Source: an uncultured Bacilli bacterium
Lineage (GTDB): Bacteria > Bacillota_I > Bacilli_A > RF39 > UBA660
Length of the DNA: 64,000 nt
Reading direction: 5' to 3'
NCBI GenBank assembly: GCA_934162445.1
Contig: CAKPIT010000001.1
Coordinates: forward strand, 62,001 to 126,000
Positions 42,751-51,439 of this stretch are shown here, piece by piece. A program made the position numbers and the translations under genes. Under the pieces are notes generated by a model that did not search any database, was not told where the DNA came from, and saw nothing but the letters and a program-made list of their open reading frames with translations. How positions within the stretch are numbered: the stretch's first letter is position 1; every line of letters begins with the position of its first letter.

Positions 42751-43500
42751 TGATGTGACACCACACATATAGAAAAAAAGCAATAAAGCCGATAAAATAT
42801 TAATTGAACAAAAGAATCATTAATAGATAAATCGCATAAGCCGTTAACACCACAGCCTAATGCTCATACTGAAATAGAATTAAAATGGATTCGGGACTTA
42901 ATTAGAAGAAATCCCAATATCTCAATGTCAGAATTATATGGAAAATTAGGAACTGGCCCTTCATTATTTAGAGTCTTAAGAAAAATGAATTTTTATGTTT
43001 ATAAAGAAAAACATAAGAAATATATTCCTAAAAAATATGATACTTCAACAGATATTGGTATAAAATGGCAGATGGATGTTAAACATATTCCAATAAAATG
43101 TTATTCTCTTACCAGTACCTGAAAAATTCTATCAATATATAATGATAGATGAAGCTTCTCGTGAAAGATTTATATATCTATATAAAGAACAATCTTCTTA
43201 TTCAACCATTGATTTCGTTAAAAGAGCAATTTAATTAGACCAAGAACTCCAAGACATAATGGAAAAGTTGAAAGAAATCATAGAAATGATCAAAATAGAT
43301 TTTACAATTATTTAAAATTCTATTCTTACAAAGATTTAAAGCATCAAATGAAAGCTTATTTAAAACGTTCTAACAATATTCCTAAACAAGTATTGGGATG
43401 GCCTTCTCCACTTGAAAAAAGAATAAAAATAATAGAAGCTAGAAATACTTCAAGCTTCTAGAATTAATATTTTTTCTGATTTGTTTTTGGTGTCACATCA
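42751..43500 (+). mobile_element. Decayed insertion sequence with 13-bp terminal inverted repeats
   Basis: A 750-base remnant ends in perfect 13-bp inverted repeats, TGATGTGACACCA at 42751-42763 and its complement at 43488-43500. Inside are pieces of a DDE transposase in different frames: a helix-turn-helix/linker part (WIRDLIRRNPNISMSELYGK, up to KWQMDVKHIPIK), then YQYIMIDEASRERFIYLYKE, then PRTPRHNGKVERNHR with KFYSYKDLKHQMKAYLKRS and GWPSPLEKR. The WQMDVKH and NGKVER blocks are those of IS481/IS3-type integrase cores. The N-terminus and the core between the two catalytic Asp/Glu blocks are deleted. No target-site duplication is visible. Stretch 42649-43572 holds nothing else. Confidence 0.8.
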
Positions 43501-43532
43501 TTGACTAATATTCAAACTGATAAAATAAAGAA

Positions 43533-43566
43533 AACACAAAAAGATACATACTTTTCAATATGTATC
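43533..43566 (-). terminator. Terminator after the BspA-like gene
   Basis: Perfect 8-bp stem GATACATA/TATGTATC; T-rich on the minus-strand downstream side. Confidence 0.7.
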
Positions 43567-43572
43567 AAAAAC

Positions 43573-45297
43573 TTAGACATAAGTAACACCTGTAACACCA
43601 CAACTATAAAACATATTAGTAGTAGTGCAACCAGAACCAATTACCCACTTACTACCAACTTTAATACTTTGCATTTTTGAACAATATTTAAACATATTAC
43701 TCATACTAATTACTTTTGAGGTATCAAAATTGCTTACATCTAAACTTGTTAAACTACGGCAACAATAAAACATATCACTCATATCAGTTACATTTGAAGT
43801 ATCAAAATTACTTAAGTCTAAACTTGTTAAACTACTACAATTAGAAAACATAGAATTCATCTTAGTTACCTTTGACGTATCAAAATTACTTAAATCTAAA
43901 CTTGTTAAACTACTACAATTTTTAAACATATTACTCATATAAGTTACTTTTGATGTATCAAAATTACTTAAATTTAAACTTGTTAAACTAGCACAATCAT
44001 AAAACATATTACTCATACTAATTACTTTTGAGGTATCAAAATTGCTTACATCTAAACTTGTTAAACTACTACATTGATCAAACATAACACCCATATTAGT
44101 TACCTTTGACGTATCAAAATTACTTAAATCTAAAGTAGTTATTTTATCACAAGAATTAAACATACCACTCATAGTAGTTACATTTGATGTATTAAAACTA
44201 CTTACATCTAAACTTGTTAAACTAAAGCAATTAAAAAACATAGCACTCATATTAGTTACATTTGATGTATTAAAACTACTTACATCTAAACTAGTTAACC
44301 TGTTACAATTAGAAAACATATAACTCATATTAGTTACATTTGATGTGTCTAAATTACTTACATCCAAACTCGTTAAACTGCTACAACTAGAAAACATATA
44401 ACCCATATCCTTTACCTTTAAAGTATTAAAATTACTCAAATCAATACTAGTTACTTTACTTAATTCATAAAACATCATATACGAATTTTTTGGAGCAATA
44501 ATTACACCGTCACCAGCTATTGTTAAAATATTGTTACCCACATAAGCCATAACAGACCCGTCACCCGCTTCTGATACATCTTCACTATATGTTACATTAC
44601 TTGGTTCTGTTAATGTATTTTGTGTTACTACTTTGACAACATTTTTATAATTAGAACCAGAACCAAAATTATATGCCTTCATTTGACTTCCTGTTGGTTC
44701 TTCATAAACTTTACCATAAACATTGATTCTAACCGCAAACTTTTTATTTCCGCCATCTCCTTGCGGATTGTATTTCTCATCAACATACATTCTTAACCGA
44801 TATTTTGTACTTGTTGAAGCACTCATAGTTCCTGTGGCAAGACTCATCATGTTAGCTGGTCTTCCAGTCTTTTTGTTTTCTGTTGTCACTTTTGTAAATA
44901 CTTTCGGTGCCATTACTTCTGTCTCATTACCACTACTATCTAAACTGGTAAGATAAAGTTTAATATTTTTACCATCAAAGGTATTACTTGAAAAGTCTTC
45001 CGCTGCAATTTCCCAGTTGATTTGTGCGTCTCCTTGAATAGTACTTGATACTGTAAAATCAAAATATTCGCCTTCATTAAGTCTCACCTTTCCAGTCGCA
45101 TCAGTAGTAGGTAGTGCTCCTGTCATTTTAATAACATTACTACTCTCTTCATAACTCATCTGCATAATACCAGTAGTAACTGTATTTAAGTTCTTACCAC
45201 TCTGTCCAAAAATAAAAGCAGCATAACTTACTCCTACAATTGTTACAATTAATAATACTGCTAACACCCCTAAAATTATTTTTTCCTTCCGCTTCAT
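43573..45297 (-). CDS. BspA-like surface protein with ten 26-residue repeats (DUF285)
   Basis: Signal-anchored extracellular protein, 574 residues. MKRKEK and a membrane segment (7-28, ending VGVSYAAFIF) precede a beta-rich head (~30-205) shared with the proteins at 39072 and 39833, a linker with GDGSVMAYVGNNILTIAGDG, then ten leucine-rich repeats of 26 residues (78 bp) of the form MFxxCxSLTSLDVSNFDTSxVTxMSx, and a cap with KYCSKMQSIKVGSKWVIGSG. BspA/DUF285 proteins act in adhesion to hosts or other bacteria (family knowledge). AGAGGTTTATTGAA precedes the ATG. A 15-base homopolymer lies next to its -10 box. Confidence 0.92.
   Translation of the reverse strand: MKRKEKIILGVLAVLLIVTIVGVSYAAFIFGQSGKNLNTVTTGIMQMSYEESSNVIKMTGALPTTDATGKVRLNEGEYFDFTVSSTIQGDAQINWEIAAEDFSSNTFDGKNIKLYLTSLDSSGNETEVMAPKVFTKVTTENKKTGRPANMMSLATGTMSASTSTKYRLRMYVDEKYNPQGDGGNKKFAVRINVYGKVYEEPTGSQMKAYNFGSGSNYKNVVKVVTQNTLTEPSNVTYSEDVSEAGDGSVMAYVGNNILTIAGDGVIIAPKNSYMMFYELSKVTSIDLSNFNTLKVKDMGYMFSSCSSLTSLDVSNLDTSNVTNMSYMFSNCNRLTSLDVSSFNTSNVTNMSAMFFNCFSLTSLDVSSFNTSNVTTMSGMFNSCDKITTLDLSNFDTSKVTNMGVMFDQCSSLTSLDVSNFDTSKVISMSNMFYDCASLTSLNLSNFDTSKVTYMSNMFKNCSSLTSLDLSNFDTSKVTKMNSMFSNCSSLTSLDLSNFDTSNVTDMSDMFYCCRSLTSLDVSNFDTSKVISMSNMFKYCSKMQSIKVGSKWVIGSGCTTTNMFYSCGVTGVTYV
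43680..44460 (-). repeat. Tandem 78-bp repeats coding DUF285 leucine-rich units
   Basis: Ten consecutive 78-bp units, for example AACTTGTT recurring at 43743 and 43821. Some units are near-identical (the unit around 43700 and that around 44020), so length change by recombination is possible. Confidence 0.85.
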
Positions 45298-45333
45298 TTC
45301 AATAAACCTCTCTACTTATACTCTTATATCCTT

Positions 45334-45356
45334 ATTGTACCAAAAAAAAAAAAAAA
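45334..45356 (-). promoter_or_regulatory. Extended -10 preceded by a 15-base homopolymer upstream of the BspA-like gene
   Basis: Minus strand: T15, then GG, then TACAAT (extended -10 TGGTACAAT). The tract fills the spacer position; no good -35 box lies at 16-18 bases, so tract length could set promoter geometry. Confidence 0.45.
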
Positions 45357-45374
45357 GCCACTATTTTTTTAGTG
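45342..45374 (-). terminator. Terminator-like hairpin with T15 tract
   Basis: Minus strand stem CACTA/TAGTG, then GC and fifteen T. It would stop transcripts coming from the dacF side; the same T15 is next to the BspA-like gene's -10 box. Confidence 0.55.
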
Positions 45375-45483
45375 AACCTATGTCAATAATTAGGACACAA
45401 AAATTTTAAGAAAAACCTCAATATCAAAATTACCTCTTTAAAAATTAAAAAATATATTTTATACTAAAATAAGAGGAATTAAT

Positions 45484-46374
45484 ATGAATAGAACAGAATT
45501 AAATAAAGATAAACAAACTGAAATAGAACATGAAAAAAGAAATAGTGCTATTAAAAAAATAATAAAAAGAATTGTCTATAGTCTTATTATTATCTTTTTT
45601 ATAACTTTCTTTTCTTTATTATATATTGTAAAAATTGGCACTACTAATATCATCGTTAATGAAAAAGCCATTATTAATGAAAAAATACCCGAATCCTTCG
45701 CAGGACTTAAAATAATTCAATTCAGCGATCTTCATTATGATGATATTAATATTTTAAAAAATACCGTTAAACTTATTAATCGTCGCAATCCTGATATTAT
45801 TTTATTTACCGGTGATTTATTAAAGAAAGAAAAAATTTCTTTAGAAGAAAAAGAAATTTTAGTTAAAGAATTAAAAAAATTAAACTCTACTTTAGGTAAA
45901 TATGCCGTTATTGGTGAAAGTGATAATGAAGAAGCCCTAAATATCTTAAATAACTGTGATTTTATTGTTTTAAATGATAGTAATGATCTAATCTATGATG
46001 AAAGTAATAATCCTATTATGTTAGTAGGTTTAAACACTAATCATAGTCCTAACTATCAACAGGCCTTTACCAATTATAATCAAAATATTTTTACTATTGC
46101 TATGTTTCATAAACCTGATTATATTGATGAATTTATTAAAACTTATCCAACTGATCTTGCCCTTGCCGGTCACTCCCATTTAGGAGAAATAAGAATTCCT
46201 TCGCTAATCAATATGGCCTCATTCAAAAAAGCTTCTAAATACATTAATTCTTATTATGAGATAAATAATACAAAGTTTTATATCTCATCAGGTCTTGGTA
46301 CTGTTAAATATCCTGTTAGAATTAATGCCCGACCAAGTATAAACTTCTTTAGACTTAGGAAAACAGCCTCTTAA
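45484..46374 (+). CDS. Membrane-anchored metallophosphoesterase (YkuE/YaeI-like)
   Basis: Calcineurin-like phosphoesterase tethered by an N-terminal membrane segment (about 26-52). Metal-binding blocks are visible: QFSDLHYDD (about 79-87), LFTGDLL, GESDNEE (in place of GNHD) and AGHSHLGEIRIP (about 228-239). Length 296. This family includes UDP-diacylglucosamine-type and other phosphohydrolases; the third block with Ser-Asp-Asn instead of Asn-His-Asp is a deviation. AGAGGAATTA precedes the ATG. The end overlaps the convergent carboxypeptidase gene by 20 bases. Confidence 0.88.
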   Translation: MNRTELNKDKQTEIEHEKRNSAIKKIIKRIVYSLIIIFFITFFSLLYIVKIGTTNIIVNEKAIINEKIPESFAGLKIIQFSDLHYDDINILKNTVKLINRRNPDIILFTGDLLKKEKISLEEKEILVKELKKLNSTLGKYAVIGESDNEEALNILNNCDFIVLNDSNDLIYDESNNPIMLVGLNTNHSPNYQQAFTNYNQNIFTIAMFHKPDYIDEFIKTYPTDLALAGHSHLGEIRIPSLINMASFKKASKYINSYYEINNTKFYISSGLGTVKYPVRINARPSINFFRLRKTAS

Positions 46375-47377
46375 AAAATGAAGTTGACTTTTCCTTTTTC
46401 TTTTGAAAATAAATGGGAATAGTAGTAAGTGTTTTATTTCCTAAACTAACCTCAATATTACCTACTTCTCCTTTTTTTAATTTATTATCAATCTTAGCTA
46501 AGACTTTAACATTATCCTTCTCATCTATTGTTAATGAATAATAAAAGTCCTTTTTTATGTAATAATTATCTGTATTAAAACTAGACTTTAACACTAAATC
46601 ATAATTTTTATAAAGACTGAACGTTTTATTAGCTAAATATTTGTGATTATTATATTCATCATTATCATATAAAGTAACCACCGTAATTTTGAAATTATCC
46701 TTCTCATGAGTTGTCACCAAAGTCTTACCAGCTTTCGGTGTATATCCATTCTTTCCTCCTGTACAATAGGAATAATTTTTCAAAAGCTTATTACGGTTAT
46801 ACCAAAGATAACTTTTATTTAATGTTTTAGCCCGATACTTATAAGTATTAATTATCTTTCTATATATTTTGTTTTTATAAGCATAACTAGAAAGAAGGGC
46901 CATATCATAAGCCGTTGAATAATTCTTTGTTACTTCATCAAGCCCATGAGGATTATTAAAAACTGTATCCTTCATTCCTATCTCCTTAGCCTTTTTATTC
47001 ATAAGTTCTACAAACTTTTTTTCACTACCGGCAATCTCTTTTGCAATCACCACTGAAGCATCATTACCACTTCGTAACATCAACCCATATAATAAATCAA
47101 TCAATTTCATTTTCTCATTAACTTCCAAATAAATACTAGTACCATACATCTTTAAAACTTCATCCCCTACTTTAACTTCATGCGATAAATTTCCTTTTTC
47201 TATAGCAATAATAGCCGTCATTATTTTCGTAGTAGAAGCTATTAATCTCTTCTCATGACTGTTATCTTCATAAAGGACTCTTTTACTATCCATATCCATT
47301 ACAATACTACTTTTACTACTAAGTGCTAAAACATTTAAAGGAATAAATAAAAAAAGGAAACAAAGAAATTTTTTCAT
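46355..47377 (-). CDS. dacF: D-alanyl-D-alanine carboxypeptidase (S11, DacF-like)
   Basis: Penicillin-binding protein 5-type enzyme that trims peptidoglycan pentapeptides outside the membrane. A signal peptide (MKKFLCFLFLFIPLNVLA) is followed by the S-x-x-K motif STTK (Ser about 51), SGN (about 101) and the KTG equivalent KNG in GGKNGYT (about 207). About 340 residues. KNG instead of KTG is a mild deviation. ATG 47377 follows AGGTG with a 6-base gap; an upstream in-frame GTG is part of that site. DacF-type enzymes often act in sporulation, which fits the genome, but this is inference. Confidence 0.92.
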   Translation of the reverse strand: MKKFLCFLFLFIPLNVLALSSKSSIVMDMDSKRVLYEDNSHEKRLIASTTKIMTAIIAIEKGNLSHEVKVGDEVLKMYGTSIYLEVNEKMKLIDLLYGLMLRSGNDASVVIAKEIAGSEKKFVELMNKKAKEIGMKDTVFNNPHGLDEVTKNYSTAYDMALLSSYAYKNKIYRKIINTYKYRAKTLNKSYLWYNRNKLLKNYSYCTGGKNGYTPKAGKTLVTTHEKDNFKITVVTLYDNDEYNNHKYLANKTFSLYKNYDLVLKSSFNTDNYYIKKDFYYSLTIDEKDNVKVLAKIDNKLKKGEVGNIEVSLGNKTLTTIPIYFQKKKEKSTSFFKRLFS

Positions 47378-47486
47378 ATTAAACACCTATTTAAATTTAT
47401 TCCAAAAAATATAAACTATACATCAACTTTTAATTAAACTTGTTACCTAAAACAGATAATACTGCAATTTAATAAAGGAGGAGAGA

Positions 47487-47634
47487 ATGAAAGAAATAAC
47501 TATCAAAGTTTTACAAAAAAATATTAGAAATTGACAACACTAAAAATGCAATAAACAAATATTTTGCAAAACTTGTTGAAGAAATTGGGGAATTATCAAG
47601 AGCATTGTGCTATTTTAAAAGAAAAAGTAAATAA
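47487..47634 (+). pseudogene. Frameshifted MazG-like gene
   Basis: AAAGGAGGAGAG precedes an ATG coding MKEITIKVLQKN, then the frame is lost in an A-run and the +1 frame continues ILEIDNTKNAINKYFAKLVEEIGELSRAL, the MazG-like E-E-x-x-E core, to a TAA. The second half is absent. In the 374-base gap between dacF and the lipoprotein gene nothing else is seen except an AT-rich stretch before the lipoprotein's ribosome-binding site. Confidence 0.7.
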
Positions 47635-47760
47635 AAAGAAATATAATATAATAGACCAAGTATTTTTAAATAAAATAATTATTAAATTTATTGTATTAAT
47701 TTTTAATAAATGATTGCTTTTTTATTAAAAAACACTTATCCTTATCTTAAGGAGGATATT

Positions 47761-48216
47761 ATGAAAAAAAGTGTTAAATTATTGAGTCTTGTAGCTGTTT
47801 TAATTTTAGTATTAACTGGTTGTAGTACTACTAAAGAATTAACCTGTACTGCTAATCAATCATCAAATGGAATTAAAATGGAACAAAAAGTTGTTATGAC
47901 TTTTAAAGATGATAAGATTAATCGTGTTGTTATGACTGTTAATAGTAAAGCTGATAGCGATATTATTAAAAATAACTGGAGTACTTTCGCATCAATGATG
48001 CAATCACAATTTAAAGAAGCGAATAAAGATGGTCTTAAACTTACTACTAAAAATGATACTAAGACTAAAACTTTTATCGTTGAAATAGCAGTTGATGTTA
48101 AAAAAGCTAAAAAATCTGATTTAAAGACATATAATCTTGAAGATTTAACTAAAGCCAACAGTACTTATAAAGAAACTAAAAAAGATGCTGAAGCTTCTGG
48201 CTTTACTTGTAAATAA
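47761..48216 (+). CDS. Lipoprotein, DUF1307/YehR-like
   Basis: Secreted lipoprotein: signal peptide MKKSVKLLSLVAVLILVLTGC with lipobox LTGC, cleaved before Cys21. The mature part (~130 residues) follows the DUF1307/YehR pattern: KMEQKVVMTFKDDKINRVVMTV and a C-terminal DAEASGFTCK with a second Cys. ATG 47761 is chosen over an in-frame ATG 51 bases upstream, because AAGGAGGATATT lies directly before it. Monocistronic. Function of the family is unknown. Confidence 0.88.
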   Translation: MKKSVKLLSLVAVLILVLTGCSTTKELTCTANQSSNGIKMEQKVVMTFKDDKINRVVMTVNSKADSDIIKNNWSTFASMMQSQFKEANKDGLKLTTKNDTKTKTFIVEIAVDVKKAKKSDLKTYNLEDLTKANSTYKETKKDAEASGFTCK

Positions 48217-48250
48217 AAAGCTTAATAGTTTTCACTATTAGGCTTTTTTA
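48216..48250. terminator. Bidirectional terminator between the lipoprotein gene and lepA
   Basis: Stem AAGCTTAATAG/CTATTAGGCTT with one wobble position, flanked by A-rich left and six-T right sides. Confidence 0.75.
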
Positions 48251-48251
48251 T

Positions 48252-50048
48252 TTAATCTTTAGTACTTAAAATAGCAAGGAAAGCATCCGTTGGTACTTCG
48301 ACACTACCTATTTGCTTCATTCTTTTTTTACCTTCTTTTTGTTTTTCCAAAAGCTTTTTCTTTCTTGTAATATCGCCCCCATAACACTTGGCTAATACAT
48401 CTTTTCGCATCGCTTTAATATCCGTTCTTGCAATAACTTTATTGCCAATTGAAGCCTGAACCGGCACCTCAAAAAGTTGTCTTGGAATAACATCTTTTAA
48501 TTTATGAACCATCATCTTTCCTCTATTATAAGCGAAATCTCTATGTACAATTATACTAAGGGCATCTACTACTTCCCCATTTAATAAAATATCAAGCTTT
48601 ACTAAATCACTAGCAACATATCCAATCATTTCATAATCAAATGAGGCATATCCTTTGGTAATTGATTTAAGTTTATCAAAAAAGTCATAAATAATTTCTG
48701 CTAACGGCATTTTATAAATCAAACATACTCTCTTATCATCAATATAACTCATATTAATAAAACTACCCCGTTTATCCTGACACAATTCCATTAATGGTCC
48801 AATATATTCTTTAGGAGTATAAATACTAGATTTTACAAATGGTTCTTTAATCTCTTTAATTTTTACCCTCTCAGGCATTAAACTAGGAGCATCCACCATT
48901 ACCTTATCCCCATCAGTTAAAATTACTTCATAAATAACTGAAGGTGTCGTTGCTACTAAATTGATTCCAAATTCTCTTTCAATCCTCTCAATTGTAACTT
49001 CCATATGTAAAAGTCCTAAAAAACCAGTTCTAAAACCAAATCCTAAAGCACAAGATGTCTCCGGTTCAAATACTAACGCCGCATCATTTAACTTAAGTTT
49101 TAAAAGGGCTTCTCTTAACTCTTCAAATTGATTAGTCTCTAAAGGATAAAGCCCACAGTAAACAACGCTCTTCATCTTTTTATATCCGGGAAGAGCTTCT
49201 ACCTTATCTTTATCTTTTAAAAGCGTAACCGTATCTCCAACATGAATATCACTAATACTTTTAATTGAAGCATAAATATATCCAACTTCTCCTGTATTTA
49301 ATGTATTAACTTCAATTTCTTTTGGCGTATTTTTCAAAATTGCTAATACTTCATAATTAGCCTGAGATTCCAACATATAAATATTATCCCCTTTTTTAAG
49401 GGTTCCATTAAATACTCTAACCGCTGTTAATACTCCTCGATATGAATCAAATACACTATCAAAAATTAATGCTCTTAACTTATCATCATCATCTTTTTTA
49501 GGACATGGAATCGTTGTAACTATTCTCTCTAAAAGTTCTTTAATTCCTTCCCCAGTTTTAGCACTAGTAAGAAGAATATCATCATCCATAAATCCTAAAT
49601 TAATAAGTTCTTCTTTCACTTTTAAAACATCAGCACTCGGTAAATCAATCTTATTAATAACTGGAATTACTGTCAAATTATTTTCAAGAGCCAAATAAAG
49701 ATTGGCAAGCGTTTGTGCTTCCACTCCCTGTGTCGCATCCACAACCAAAATAGCCCCTTCACAGGCTGCAAGTGATCTACTAACTTCATAAGAAAAATCA
49801 ACATGGCCCGGTGTATCAATCAAATTAAGTAAATAATCTTCACCTTGATATTTATAATTAACAGACACTGCATTAAGTTTAATTGTAATACCCCGTTCTC
49901 TTTCAATATCCATCGAATCCAACAATTGATTTTTCATCTCACGTTTTGATACTGCCAAAGTCTCTTCCAAAATCCTATCAGCCAAAGTACTCTTTCCATG
50001 ATCAATATGAGCAATAATAGAAAAATTACGAATATTTTCTTGCTTCAT
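48252..50048 (-). CDS. lepA: Elongation factor 4 (LepA)
   Basis: Ribosome-associated GTPase of the EF-G family, implicated in back-translocation and 30S biogenesis. G1 AHIDHGKSTLAD (about residue 10), DTPGHVDF, NKIDLP, then EF-G-like domains and the LepA-specific C-terminal domain ending RKKKLLEKQKEGKKRMKQIG. About 598 residues. ATG 50048 follows AGGTGAAGTTT; an in-frame GTG at 50057 is part of that site. It lies in the conserved gpr-spoIIP-(small gene)-lepA order. Confidence 0.98.
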   Translation of the reverse strand: MKQENIRNFSIIAHIDHGKSTLADRILEETLAVSKREMKNQLLDSMDIERERGITIKLNAVSVNYKYQGEDYLLNLIDTPGHVDFSYEVSRSLAACEGAILVVDATQGVEAQTLANLYLALENNLTVIPVINKIDLPSADVLKVKEELINLGFMDDDILLTSAKTGEGIKELLERIVTTIPCPKKDDDDKLRALIFDSVFDSYRGVLTAVRVFNGTLKKGDNIYMLESQANYEVLAILKNTPKEIEVNTLNTGEVGYIYASIKSISDIHVGDTVTLLKDKDKVEALPGYKKMKSVVYCGLYPLETNQFEELREALLKLKLNDAALVFEPETSCALGFGFRTGFLGLLHMEVTIERIEREFGINLVATTPSVIYEVILTDGDKVMVDAPSLMPERVKIKEIKEPFVKSSIYTPKEYIGPLMELCQDKRGSFINMSYIDDKRVCLIYKMPLAEIIYDFFDKLKSITKGYASFDYEMIGYVASDLVKLDILLNGEVVDALSIIVHRDFAYNRGKMMVHKLKDVIPRQLFEVPVQASIGNKVIARTDIKAMRKDVLAKCYGGDITRKKKLLEKQKEGKKRMKQIGSVEVPTDAFLAILSTKD

Positions 50049-50078
50049 AAACTTCACCTCATAACATAATCATCTATT

Positions 50079-50087
50079 ATCTTACCA
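50079..50087 (-). promoter_or_regulatory. Extended -10 promoter for lepA
   Basis: Minus strand TGGTAAGAT in the 69-base gap before lepA; no clear -35 box. Confidence 0.4.
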
Positions 50088-50117
50088 TATTTTTAATAAC
50101 TAGAAAACCATTTATTA

Positions 50118-50441
50118 TCAAGAATTAACCGCATCATTAAGCATCTTAAAAAAAGCATTCATTCCCTTATTAAAGGTATTTTCAATAAAATATGATAAAT
50201 CAAGTCCCATTTTTGAAATATTATTATTATAACTAAGCCGTTCTTTATCTAAATAATCTCTAATACTAACATCCTTACCTGCTAATATATCCTCTTCATA
50301 CTGTTTAATCGTATCATCCGTTAACATATTCTTTCTACTTTGCCGATAATCACTATAACCCGATAATTGTAAAAAATAAAGAATAAAAAATAAAAACATT
50401 AAAATCAACACCACAACTCTTGCAATATTAACTTTAGTCAT
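50118..50441 (-). CDS. Small single-pass membrane protein in the yqxA position
   Basis: 107 residues with one N-terminal membrane segment (about 7-27) and a charged extracytoplasmic part containing GKDVSIRDYLDKERLSYNN. In Bacillus the gene between spoIIP and lepA is yqxA, a similar-sized membrane protein of unknown function; sequence similarity is not evident to me, so the link is positional. It overlaps spoIIP by 8 bases and starts after GAGGTGATTAGGA. Confidence 0.7.
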   Translation of the reverse strand: MTKVNIARVVVLILMFLFFILYFLQLSGYSDYRQSRKNMLTDDTIKQYEEDILAGKDVSIRDYLDKERLSYNNNISKMGLDLSYFIENTFNKGMNAFFKMLNDAVNS

Positions 50442-51375
50442 TCCTAATCACCTCACTTAATACTTCACTTAAAACTAATAAACTCTCATACACTTCATCA
50501 ATTGTATTATCACTCCCCCCTATTTCTATCAAAATAGTTCTATTTGAAAAATCTTGATTATAAACCCCATTAACATTCTCTCCTGCTTTTTTATAAATAC
50601 CTTTAGAAATAGTAGGAACCATGCTATTTAATTTCTCGGATATCTTATTACTAAATTCTAAATTCTCCTGATAATTTTCATTTTCTAATCCTACTAAAAA
50701 TAAAAACCGCGCATATTTTTTATTTTGATAAGTAATTGTCGTCTTATCATAATTAATAGAATCCCTATGAATATCAATAAAATATTTTAGTGATGGATAC
50801 TTTCTTTTCGCATTTTCCATAAGTGTTCTACTAGCTAAATAACTTCCCGCATAATTAAGATTTAAACTTTTTCTAACTTCATAAATACTACTATCTTCAA
50901 TCACCACGGATAATTTCTTCTTTAAAAGTTGTTCTTTTAAAACATAATCTGCTAATTTAACCGTTGGTACAACACTATACTCGGCAAAAGAAGTAGCCCT
51001 ATACTCTTCACTATCATGCGTATTATAAAGATAAATAAGTGGCTCTGTTTTGCTACTTTTAGACACCGTTGTAACTGGTTTTCCTTTACTAAGTCCCTTA
51101 TAATTTGCATTTAAAATAGTTACTGGCTTCATAAAATCAACATCAATTAATTTTGTCATTACTTTATAAAAATAACTACAATTACTTTTATGTTTTAAAA
51201 ACACGTTATCATTAGTAATAAGTGCTGTTACTAATTGTTTATTTTTAAACGGTAAATAAAAAGAAGAAAGATATTTTAAAGTCACTATTAAAGATATAAA
51301 AGTAAAAGTTATAAAAAAGAGCATTTTCCCTTTAATTTTTCTTCTCTTTTTCTGTGTTTTAAACCGTTTCTTCAT
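50434..51375 (-). CDS. spoIIP: Stage II sporulation protein P
   Basis: Peptidoglycan amidase/endopeptidase of the DMP complex that drives membrane migration during engulfment. One N-terminal membrane anchor (about 17-38) precedes the catalytic domain with IYLYNTHDSEEYRA (about 112-123; usually HTHxSE), EDSSIYEVRKSLNL, YFIDIHRDSI (about 192-200) and ILIEIGGSDNTIDE (E-x-G). The first block has Asn for His (NTHDSE). 313 residues. AAGGAGATAAATGAC precedes the ATG. It follows gpr and its terminator. Confidence 0.93.
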   Translation of the reverse strand: MKKRFKTQKKRRKIKGKMLFFITFTFISLIVTLKYLSSFYLPFKNKQLVTALITNDNVFLKHKSNCSYFYKVMTKLIDVDFMKPVTILNANYKGLSKGKPVTTVSKSSKTEPLIYLYNTHDSEEYRATSFAEYSVVPTVKLADYVLKEQLLKKKLSVVIEDSSIYEVRKSLNLNYAGSYLASRTLMENAKRKYPSLKYFIDIHRDSINYDKTTITYQNKKYARFLFLVGLENENYQENLEFSNKISEKLNSMVPTISKGIYKKAGENVNGVYNQDFSNRTILIEIGGSDNTIDEVYESLLVLSEVLSEVIRND

Positions 51376-51402
51376 GTCATTTATCTCCTTTTTCTTAGCA
51401 TA

Positions 51403-51439
51403 ATAAAAAAATTAAGCAAAAACTGTCGATTTTACTTAA
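51403..51439 (-). terminator. Terminator after gpr
   Basis: Imperfect stem TTAAGTAAAA/TTTTTGCTTAA that includes the gpr stop codon, followed on the minus strand by seven T. Confidence 0.6.

Noticed and set aside
43680..44460. Regularly spaced repeats that could be taken for a CRISPR array
   Set aside because: Units are 78-bp contiguous coding repeats without unique spacers, in frame with a surface protein.
45381..45386. Consensus TTGACA (minus strand) upstream of the BspA-like gene
   Set aside because: It is 41 bases from the nearest -10-like box, too far for a sigma-A promoter.
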